Source: Bordetella parapertussis (GTDB lineage: Bacteria > Pseudomonadota > Gammaproteobacteria > Burkholderiales > Burkholderiaceae_C). From it: 11,480 nt of DNA. The position numbers were made by a program, and so were the translations under genes. The notes beneath the pieces were generated by a model, which worked only from the letters and a program-made list of their open reading frames with translations, did no database searches and was not told where the DNA came from. Of this stretch, positions 6,445 to 11,480 are shown one piece after another (the stretch's first letter is position 1; each line of letters starts with the position of its first letter). Where the stretch lies: assembly GCA_945878355.1 (NCBI GenBank), contig CAMCTC010000137.1, positions 1-11,480 on the forward strand, in the 5' to 3' direction.

Positions 6445-6580
6445 AACCTGGCTCGTCATATCTCGTCGCAACTCACAGGCATAGCTCCAGCTCAAGACGC
6501 CTGGGCGCTACGGCACCACTCACCCGGTCATGAGCCCGCTGGAGTTCTTGCAGCGCCTGGCGTCGCTGGCGCCGTCAGCC
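6445..6580 (+). pseudogene. IS91-family transposase remnant
   Basis: In one frame, right after a TAG (6482-6484), the DNA encodes LQLKTPGRYGTTHPVMSPLE and then FLQRLASLAP. This closely matches the block L.LKTPWRDGTTH.VMSPLEFMQRLAALVP that I know from IS91-type Y2 transposases. Upstream, in another frame (6448 on), LARHIS resembles the LxRYITRPA block that precedes it in those proteins, suggesting an internal deletion plus a frameshift. After SLAP the similarity stops and a TAG follows at 6594-6596. The catalytic tyrosine and zinc-finger regions are absent, so it is dead. No element ends could be defined. Confidence 0.65.
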
Positions 6581-6790
6581 GCCGTCACCCGCCGTTAGAT
6601 GGCTCTAGCGTGGTCCTGAAATCGTTCATCAGCCGCGACGACGACCAGTTGTTGGTGCCGACCTCAAAGTGAGTTGCCGCGCCGACCGATTCGCAGGCTC
6701 CGCACGGTGGCACCCGCCAAGCCAGCACAGGCCGGAGCCGGTCGGGGATGCGCGGCAGTCCGTCATGTCTCGGACTTTGCCCAACAGCCT

Positions 6791-6820
6791 CAAGCAAATG
6801 TGGCTTTGCCACTTTGCTTG
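6791..6820. terminator. long hairpin 3' of the receptor gene
   Basis: CAAGCAAATGTGGC (6791-6804) pairs with GCCACTTTGCTTG (6808-6820) around a TTT loop: 13 base pairs with one bulged base. There is no T-run on either side, so it may be an mRNA-stabilising or Rho-assisted end for the minus-strand receptor transcript rather than a classic intrinsic terminator. Confidence 0.5.
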
Positions 6821-6835
6821 ATCCCCGCGGGGGGC

Positions 6836-6853
6836 GGCCGGCTTCGGCCGGCC
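6836..6853 (-). terminator. GC-rich hairpin directly after the receptor stop
   Basis: GGCCGGC (6836-6842) and GCCGGCC (6847-6853) form a perfect 7-base stem with a 4-base loop (CGAA on the minus strand). It begins 9 bases after the receptor stop codon on the minus strand. A second small palindrome, CCCCGCGGGG, follows at 6823-6832. No U-run follows; with the hairpin at 6791 it probably marks the receptor transcript end. Confidence 0.5.
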
Positions 6854-6862
6854 TTGGGGCGC

Positions 6863-9106
6863 TCAAAGGCGCATGTCCAGCGACAGATTGAACTGCGGCT
6901 TGGTCTGGCGGTCGATGCGGGTGAAGTCGCCATTGGCCAGCAGCGTGGCGGTTTGACCGTTGGGTGGACCAAAAGGCTGCACGCCGGAACTGGCCGCCAG
7001 CCGCATCGACAGGCCAGGCCGAAAGATCCATTGCCCGAACACGTCCAGCGTTCGAGTGCGCGAGCGTCGCTGCAACTGGTCCAGCGTGAGCTGGGTGTCG
7101 TAGGGTGGATTCAAGCTGATGCTGCCGCCCACATTGAGAGGTAGGCTGACAAAGCGATTGTCAAAACCCAGCGTGGCCGTCCAGGGCTGCTGGCCATCGA
7201 GCCGGTTGTCCGGGCCTGGCACTGCTGCCACCCGTGAGCGGTAGAAGTTGATCGAAGCGCGCAGGTTCAAGGTCTTGGCATCGGCCAGCAGCACGGGCAT
7301 CAGCTCGGTGGCGCGACCCTTGACCTCCAGTTCCAGGCCGCTGGTGGTGGCCGACGAGAAGTTCAGCGGCTGCGCCACCCAGCGCGGTACGCTGGCCCAG
7401 GCCACCGGTTGCAGCGTGGTCACCGTGCGCACCAGGCTCGTGATCTGGCGATGGAAAACGCCCACGCTCCACAGCCCGCCGGCGGGCAGGTATTTCTCGA
7501 AGGCGATGTCCAGCCCGGTGGCCAGTTCGGGCGCCAGCGCCGGATTGCCGATGCGGTCCGGCGCCAGCTCCGTGTTGCCTGCGTTGGTGTTGGTGAACTG
7601 GCTGTTGACCGATGGCCGCGCCAGCAGCGTGCTCAGCACGGGTGCCTTGTAGCTGCGGGTCAGACTGGCGCGCACCATGTCGCGGCCCTTGGGGTCGAAC
7701 TTGTAGGTCAGGTGCCACAGCGGTGATAGCACGCTGCTCTCGTTGATCACCGGTGCGGCGTTGCCCTGGCTTTCGGTGCGGATGCGCTCGTTGCGCAGCC
7801 CCAGGTACATCTGCAGCGCCGGTGAAATCTCCCATTCGTCCTGCAGGTAGAAAGCCTGGCGCCGCACCTGCGCATCAAAGGGCTGGCCTTCGAAGTCGGC
7901 CAACACCGGGACGCCTTGTTCGGTGACGGAGCGCTCCTCCAGGCGGCGCTTGGCCTCAAGATCCCAACCGACCGTCAGGCTATGGCTCTGGCCCAGCAGC
8001 CAACTGTACTTGCCGGCCTGGCTGAGGCCTTCTTCGTCGCCATGGCCCACCGTGCGCAGCCGCTCCGAGCCTTGGCGCAGATTCACAACATCGAGGGCCC
8101 ACTTCGACTGCTGCACGCCGGCGCGCAACTCGACGCGCTGGTCATTGCGAAAACGATTCGTCCAGGTCAGGTTGCCGCGCAGGTTTTGCCAAGTGCCTTG
8201 CTGCTGGCTGTCGTCGTCCAGCACCGGCTGGCCAGACAACACATGGTTCTCCTGGTTAGTGCGGTTGTGCCAGTAGCCCTTTTGAGCGAAGCCCTGCAAT
8301 GCCAGCGTCTGCTCGTCGCTGATCTTCCAGTTCAGGCGCGGTCCGAGGTTGTAGCCCCAGCCCCATACCTGCTGATGGCCCAGTTGTTGAGCCTGCGCCG
8401 GCAGGCCATCGAGGCCGGGCATCTGCCGGTCGGTGGTGGTGGTGTTTTCTCGGCGCCATTCGAAGAGCGACACCGGCAATGACAAGCCCAGCGGCCCCTT
8501 GGCCTCACCCAGCGTGAGGTTCAGGTTGGCCATCGGGCGCTGCTTGCCGTCCGTCAAGCCCAGGCGCAGATCGCGCTGTGTGCGGCGCGGCGCGTCCTTG
8601 AGGATGATGTTGATGGTGCCGGCAATCGCCTGCGCACTCTGGTCGGCGGTGGGCGCACGCAACACCTCGATGCGCTCGATCTGCGCAGGGCTCAGCTGAT
8701 CGAGTGCGAAGCCCTGCGGCGCGGGGTCACCGTTGATCAGGATCTGGGTGTAGCCGGCACCCAGACCGCGCATGCGCGGCCCGCCAGCGCCGACGTTCAC
8801 GCCGGGCAGTCGGCGCAGCACATCCAGCGCATTGGTGTCGCCAAAGCTGTCGAGTTCGTCACGGCCGTAGATCTGCTTGGCCACGCTGGCGGCGCGGCGC
8901 AGATCGGTGGCGCCTTGTCGCGCGGCGATTTCTACACGCTGCACGCTGCTGGACTGCTGCGTGGGGCCATCGCCCTGGCCGGGGCCGGCATCCTGCGCCA
9001 GCGCCGAAAGCGGGCCTGTCAGCAGTGCCAAGCAGGCCGCCATTGCCAACACAGCGGGGTAGTCGGTGTGGTCACGGTCTTTATCGCTCAATTGGTTTTC
9101 CCGCAT
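6863..9106 (-). CDS. TonB-dependent outer-membrane receptor
   Basis: This 747-residue protein, a usual length for the family, starts at ATG 9106 just before a signal peptide (AVLAMAACLALLTGPLSALAQ, residues 18-38). A frame extension upstream to 9298 lacks family character and was rejected. After the signal comes a possible TonB box in VQRVEIAARQ. The plug domain (about 65-165) shows ALDVLRRLPGVNVGAGGPRM, GYTQILINGDPAPQGF, SPAQIERIEVLRAPTADQSA and AIAGTINIILK, all classic. The rest is a beta-barrel with alternating aromatic strands (RNERIRTESQ, ASLTRSYKAPVL, RASINFYRS), ending FNLSLDMRL. There is no N-terminal STN signalling domain, so no transmembrane sigma signalling is expected. It imports an unidentified substrate (siderophore, cobalamin, sugar or aromatic ligand) across the outer membrane using TonB energy. 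It is convergent with the DUF4149 gene and divergent from the GntR gene. Confidence 0.95.
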   Translation of the reverse strand: MRENQLSDKDRDHTDYPAVLAMAACLALLTGPLSALAQDAGPGQGDGPTQQSSSVQRVEIAARQGATDLRRAASVAKQIYGRDELDSFGDTNALDVLRRLPGVNVGAGGPRMRGLGAGYTQILINGDPAPQGFALDQLSPAQIERIEVLRAPTADQSAQAIAGTINIILKDAPRRTQRDLRLGLTDGKQRPMANLNLTLGEAKGPLGLSLPVSLFEWRRENTTTTDRQMPGLDGLPAQAQQLGHQQVWGWGYNLGPRLNWKISDEQTLALQGFAQKGYWHNRTNQENHVLSGQPVLDDDSQQQGTWQNLRGNLTWTNRFRNDQRVELRAGVQQSKWALDVVNLRQGSERLRTVGHGDEEGLSQAGKYSWLLGQSHSLTVGWDLEAKRRLEERSVTEQGVPVLADFEGQPFDAQVRRQAFYLQDEWEISPALQMYLGLRNERIRTESQGNAAPVINESSVLSPLWHLTYKFDPKGRDMVRASLTRSYKAPVLSTLLARPSVNSQFTNTNAGNTELAPDRIGNPALAPELATGLDIAFEKYLPAGGLWSVGVFHRQITSLVRTVTTLQPVAWASVPRWVAQPLNFSSATTSGLELEVKGRATELMPVLLADAKTLNLRASINFYRSRVAAVPGPDNRLDGQQPWTATLGFDNRFVSLPLNVGGSISLNPPYDTQLTLDQLQRRSRTRTLDVFGQWIFRPGLSMRLAASSGVQPFGPPNGQTATLLANGDFTRIDRQTKPQFNLSLDMRL

Positions 9107-9452
9107 CGGACCCGTCTGGGTGGAAATTAAGGTGCGTATGCTGCCAGAAATGGCCTGAGCCTTGCCCGCGCCACGCGACGCAGCACGGATCGCGGTGGCC
9201 GGACCTGATGAAGGCTTGACCAAGGCTCGCGACCCAAAGCGCCTGCATGCCGCCGGTGTGCGGGGGCTGCGCTGCCATGTCGTCGATCTGAAGGACAACC
9301 GAGGTCAACGGCCACTGGATCCGTTGCGTGCGTTGGCGCAACGCATTGAACGCTGCGCGACCACTCGCGGGTCATCGGCTCGAATGGGTGTGTCTCCACC
9401 GCTGCTGACCCTGTCGTGTGTTGATGGGGCTGTCGATCAGGGCACAAGCTGA

Positions 9453-9481
9453 TTGCCAGATTGTCTGACAAGCCATAACAT
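9453..9481 (+). promoter_or_regulatory. sigma-70-like promoter of the GntR operon, possibly leaderless
   Basis: TTGCCA (9453-9458), a 17-base spacer and TAACAT (9476-9481) match the -35 and -10 consensus at 5/6 and 4/6. The predicted transcription start falls near 9488, at the ATG at 9489, so the mRNA would have almost no leader. This fits the lack of a properly spaced Shine-Dalgarno before that ATG. Confidence 0.5.
9461..9471. promoter_or_regulatory. GntR (FadR subfamily) operator palindrome
   Basis: TTGTCTGACAA is a perfect 5+1+5 palindrome that fits the FadR-subfamily GntR operator pattern (T.GT..N..AC.A). It lies entirely inside the spacer of the predicted promoter, where bound protein would block RNA polymerase. 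The nearest GntR gene starts 18 bases downstream, so autorepression is the simplest reading. Confidence 0.6.
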
Positions 9482-9488
9482 CCAGGCC

Positions 9489-10250
9489 ATGGTCGTTTCA
9501 CTCACGCTGGTCAAGCCGCAAACCCTGCGCTCGCGGGTCGAGGACAAGCTGCGCCAGGCCATCGTCAGCGGCCAGCTCAAGGCCGGTGAGAAGTTGATCG
9601 AGCGCGAGCTGTGCGAGATGCTGGGTGTCAGCCGACCGTCTGTTCGCGAGGCGCTGCGCCGGCTCGAAGCCGAGAAGCTGATCGTCATCGTGCCGCACCG
9701 CGGGCCCGAGGTCGCTGCCATCACGCTGCAGGAGGCGCGCGATCTGTATGCGCTGCGCCGGCTGCTCGAGAGCTTTGCGGCGCATGAGTTCACCCGGTTG
9801 GCCAGCGACGAGCAGGTCAAGCAGCTGGCCAAGACCGTTCGACGCCTGCGCGAAGCCGGCCAGAAGAAGCTCACGGCCGGCGTGCTCGATGCCAAGACCG
9901 AGTTCTATCGCATCCTGCTCGAGGGCTCGGGCAACGCGCTGGTCAGCGAGATCCTGGGCGGCTTGCTGGCGCGCGTCAGCCTGCTGCGCGCCACATCGCT
10001 GATGCTGCCTGACCGGCTGCCGCGCAGCCTGGACGAGATAGACGCGCTGCTGGCCTGCATCCAGCGCCGCGACGCCAGGGGCGCGCAGAAGATCTCGCGC
10101 CAACATGTTCTCAACGCCGAGCGCGCCGCGCTGGGCGTCTTCAAGCAGGCCGGACCGGCCCGCGCAGTCCCATCCCCCACCATCCCCCACCCACCGGAGC
10201 TCTCCCATGAACCAAGACGCATTCGACAAAGGCCTGAAAACCCGCCGTGA
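9489..10250 (+). CDS. GntR family transcriptional regulator, FCD (FadR) subfamily
   Basis: This 253-residue regulator has a winged helix-turn-helix at residues 10-70 (LRQAIVSGQLKAGEKL, LCEMLGVSRPSVREALRRLE) and an all-helical FCD ligand domain at about 80-218 (DLYALRRLLESFAAHE, EFYRILLEGSGNALV, HVLNAERAA). ATG 9489 is preferred because an earlier TTG at 9453 lies in the promoter/operator. FCD regulators usually bind a metal and an organic acid ligand through one Asp and three His. Here the FH position is FY (Tyr140) and the second His position appears to be Ile184, leaving His206, so ligand binding may be metal-free. It probably represses its own operon and responds to an aromatic- or sugar-acid intermediate. 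The last 28 residues are a proline-rich tail unlike the family and run 44 bases into the next gene. Confidence 0.9.
   Translation: MVVSLTLVKPQTLRSRVEDKLRQAIVSGQLKAGEKLIERELCEMLGVSRPSVREALRRLEAEKLIVIVPHRGPEVAAITLQEARDLYALRRLLESFAAHEFTRLASDEQVKQLAKTVRRLREAGQKKLTAGVLDAKTEFYRILLEGSGNALVSEILGGLLARVSLLRATSLMLPDRLPRSLDEIDALLACIQRRDARGAQKISRQHVLNAERAALGVFKQAGPARAVPSPTIPHPPELSHEPRRIRQRPENPP
10171..10190. repeat. 10-bp tandem duplication at the end of the regulator gene
   Basis: CATCCCCCAC occurs twice back to back (10171-10180, 10181-10190), just before the ribosome binding site of the next gene. As ten is not a multiple of three, each copy changes the reading frame of the regulator's C-terminus. Confidence 0.9.
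10196..10199 (+). promoter_or_regulatory. Shine-Dalgarno of the decarboxylase gene
   Basis: GGAG is placed seven bases before ATG 10207, inside the 3' end of the regulator gene, and supports independent initiation of the decarboxylase at that ATG. Confidence 0.6.
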
Positions 10251-10584
10251 GGTGCTTGGCGCCGAGTATGTCGACGCCTCGATCAAGAACGCCGACGACT
10301 TCAACCAGCCGATGCAGGAACTCGTCACCGAGTACTGCTGGAACGAGATCTGGAACCGCCCCGGTCTGGACCGCCGCACCCGCAGCATCATCAACCTGTC
10401 GATGCTGACCGCGCTGAACCGCCCGCACGAGCTCAAGCTGCATGTCCGCGGCGCGATCAACAACGGGCTGTCCAAGGACGAGATCCGCGAAGTGCTGTTG
10501 CAGACCGCGATTTACTGCGGCGTGCCGGCGGCGATCGACAGCTTCCGCGGTGCCAAGGAAGTGTTCAAGGAAATGGGGATCTGA
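10207..10584 (+). CDS. carboxymuconolactone decarboxylase family protein, PcaC-like
   Basis: The product has 125 residues, near the 120-135 of PcaC. It aligns by eye along its whole length with 4-carboxymuconolactone decarboxylase: GLKTRREVLGAEYVDAS, EIWNRPGLDRRTRSIINL, ALNRPHELKLHVRGAINNG (residues 69-87) and VLLQTAIYCGVPAA (96-109). The likely active-site residues His79 and Cys104 are in the usual positions. PcaC converts gamma-carboxymuconolactone to 3-oxoadipate enol-lactone in protocatechuate degradation (EC 4.1.1.44). No other pca gene is visible; the partners here are a GntR regulator and a hydroxyacid dehydrogenase. A related decarboxylase/isomerase role in another aromatic- or sugar-acid pathway is therefore equally possible, and I give no gene symbol. 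It abuts the next gene with no spacer. Cytoplasmic; the fold is usually a hexamer. Confidence 0.88.
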   Translation: MNQDAFDKGLKTRREVLGAEYVDASIKNADDFNQPMQELVTEYCWNEIWNRPGLDRRTRSIINLSMLTALNRPHELKLHVRGAINNGLSKDEIREVLLQTAIYCGVPAAIDSFRGAKEVFKEMGI

Positions 10585-11480
10585 ATGGCCGCGGCCACTG
10601 TCGGATTCATCGGCCTGGGACAGATGGGTGTCCCGATGGTGCGCAACCTGCTGCGTGCCGGCATTAGCGTGCTGGGCTTCGACCTCAACCCGCAGGCGCT
10701 TGCGGCCTTGGCCGATGTGCCGGGCTTTAGCGCTGCATCCTCGGCCGCGCAGCTGGCGCAAGACTGCCCGGCGCTGGTGTTGATGCTGCCCGACAGCCGC
10801 ATCGTCGATGCGCTGCTGTGGGGCGAGCCCGCCGCTGCAACGCCTGCCGCGGGTCTGGCAGCGCTGCTCAAGCCGGGCCAGTTGTTGATCGACATGGGCT
10901 CGTCGGACCCGGTGTGCTCGCGCGACAACGCTGCGAAGTTGGCGGCGCTGGGCATACGCTTTGTCGATGCGCCGGTCTCGGGCGGTGTGCGGCGCGCCGT
11001 TGACGCCAGCCTGGCCATCATGATCGGCGGCGAGCCGGCGGCGGTCGAGCAAGCGCGTCCGGTGCTGCAGGCGCTGGGCAAGACGCTGGTCCATGTCGGC
11101 AGTGCCGGCGCAGGCCATGCCGTCAAGGCGCTGAACAACTATGTCTCGGCATCGGGATTGCTGGCCGTGTGCGAGGCGCTGGTGGCGGCTGAGAAGTTCG
11201 GCATCGACCCCAAGCTGGTGAACCAGGTGTTCAACGCGTCGACCGGCAAGAACAACACCACCGAGCACAAGGTGGAGAGCTTCATGCTGTCCGAGGCATT
11301 CAACTCGGGCTTCTCGCTGGCCTTGATGCGCAAGGACTTGCAGACCGCGCAGGGCTTCATCTCGCGAATGGGAACGCCGGGCGGATTCGCGGCGAACTGC
11401 CTGCAGACCTGGACCGCTGCCGAGGCGGGCCTGGCGCGCGGCGCAGACCACACGGCGATGTTCAAGTTCGTGCGGGATGC
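10585..11480 (+). CDS. 3-hydroxyisobutyrate dehydrogenase family NAD(P)-dependent oxidoreductase, cut by the window end
   Basis: The frame runs from ATG 10585 (the base after the decarboxylase stop) to the window edge without a stop: 298 codons, close to the 290-300 of the family, so little is missing. The N-terminus is a Rossmann NAD(P) site, VGFIGLGQMGVPMVRNLL (residues 6-23). The substrate loop is DAPVSGGV with Ser132. The catalytic stretch is GSAGAGHAVKALNNY with Lys181 and Asn185, the Lys/Asn pair spaced as in tartronate semialdehyde reductase and HIBADH. MRKDLQTAQGF near the end holds the second conserved Lys-Asp pair. These enzymes oxidise beta-hydroxyacids or reduce their semialdehydes. 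With the PcaC-like enzyme and GntR regulator it forms a catabolic operon; the substrate cannot be named. HIBADH and GarR/GlxR activities are both possible. Confidence 0.92.
   Translation, partial: MAAATVGFIGLGQMGVPMVRNLLRAGISVLGFDLNPQALAALADVPGFSAASSAAQLAQDCPALVLMLPDSRIVDALLWGEPAAATPAAGLAALLKPGQLLIDMGSSDPVCSRDNAAKLAALGIRFVDAPVSGGVRRAVDASLAIMIGGEPAAVEQARPVLQALGKTLVHVGSAGAGHAVKALNNYVSASGLLAVCEALVAAEKFGIDPKLVNQVFNASTGKNNTTEHKVESFMLSEAFNSGFSLALMRKDLQTAQGFISRMGTPGGFAANCLQTWTAAEAGLARGADHTAMFKFVRD

Larger units (their letters stand above)
6379..6862. other. gene-free stretch between DUF4149 and the TonB receptor gene
   Basis: No intact gene is supported in this stretch. From 6385 to 6442 it is a C/G-rich run with CAGCC repeats and a 10-base direct repeat CTCGGCCTGC (6394 and 6433). 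Next come a degraded IS91-type transposase fragment (about 6445-6580) and about 190 bases in which I recognise nothing (6599-6790). Two hairpins follow, 3' of the receptor gene. The one longer frame on the minus strand here is a shadow of the receptor region. Confidence 0.7.
9107..9488. other. divergent intergenic region between the receptor and regulator genes
   Basis: About 380 bases separate the two divergent starts. The right end carries the regulator's promoter and operator. For the receptor I see no convincing sigma-70 promoter; AT-richer bases lie at about 9124-9130. Short frames on both strands in 9130-9450 show no recognisable protein, ribosome binding site or domain, so I do not call a gene. 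Confidence 0.6.

Noticed and set aside
6590..6600. GTTAGAT resembling an integron attC end
   Set aside because: No partner RYYYAAC site or foldable attC structure was found at the expected distance, and no gene cassette is nearby.
9107..9298. Upstream extension of the TonB receptor frame
   Set aside because: It would place 64 basic residues before a good signal peptide; ATG 9106 is the natural start.
9162..9452. Possible small gene on the + strand in the divergent intergenic region
   Set aside because: No ribosome binding site, no family resemblance, and it runs into the regulator's promoter.
10141..11451. A 436-codon minus-strand frame opposite the decarboxylase and dehydrogenase genes
   Set aside because: It is rich in Arg, Gln and His with no recognisable fold, and is antisense to two well-conserved enzymes; it is a shadow.
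1..11480. CRISPR arrays, tRNA or rRNA genes, prophage, toxin-antitoxin or defence genes
   Set aside because: No repeat-spacer pattern, cloverleaf-like sequence or family motif for any of these was seen on reading both strands.

Overview
The window looks like chromosomal DNA from a high-GC betaproteobacterium, most likely Burkholderiales (Comamonadaceae, Rubrivivax or Roseateles type). This rests on codon use, the gene families, the TonB receptor N-terminus (a VQRVEI segment after the signal peptide) and short operon spacing. The placement is inferred from remembered family sequences, not from a search.

Region A (1-4325) is a light-damage and photooxidative-stress block, all on the + strand. 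It holds the C-terminal half of an iron-sulfur bacterial photolyase/cryptochrome (FeS-BCP, PhrB/CryB type), an ATGA-coupled DUF393 (DCC family) thiol-oxidoreductase-like protein, an SDR oxidoreductase gene broken by a one-base frameshift, a tiny cysteine-rich protein, an exported DUF4864 protein and a second, class-I-like photolyase/cryptochrome. Two photolyases of different classes around small redox-type accessory genes recall the light- or singlet-oxygen-induced clusters of other proteobacteria.

Region B (4364-6378) continues on the same strand. It has a UbiG-like O-methyltransferase, an ATGA-coupled second SAM methyltransferase that carries a secretion signal, a 4 x 15-bp tandem repeat able to fold into a hairpin, and a four-helix DUF4149 membrane protein.

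Region C (6379-6862) has no intact gene. It contains a decayed IS91-family transposase fragment and two strong hairpins lying 3' of the receptor gene.

Region D (6863-9106, - strand) is a complete TonB-dependent outer-membrane receptor of unknown substrate. Its divergent upstream region runs to 9488.

Region E (9489-11480, + strand) is a small catabolic operon: a GntR/FCD regulator, a PcaC-like carboxymuconolactone decarboxylase and a 3-hydroxyisobutyrate dehydrogenase family enzyme cut by the window end. A perfect GntR-type palindrome sits in the spacer of a plausible promoter just upstream of the regulator, suggesting autorepression.

The least explained items are the cysteine-rich mini-protein, the secreted methyltransferase beside a UbiG paralogue, the SDR that is both frameshifted and lacks the catalytic tyrosine, and the atypical flavin-pocket motif of the second photolyase.
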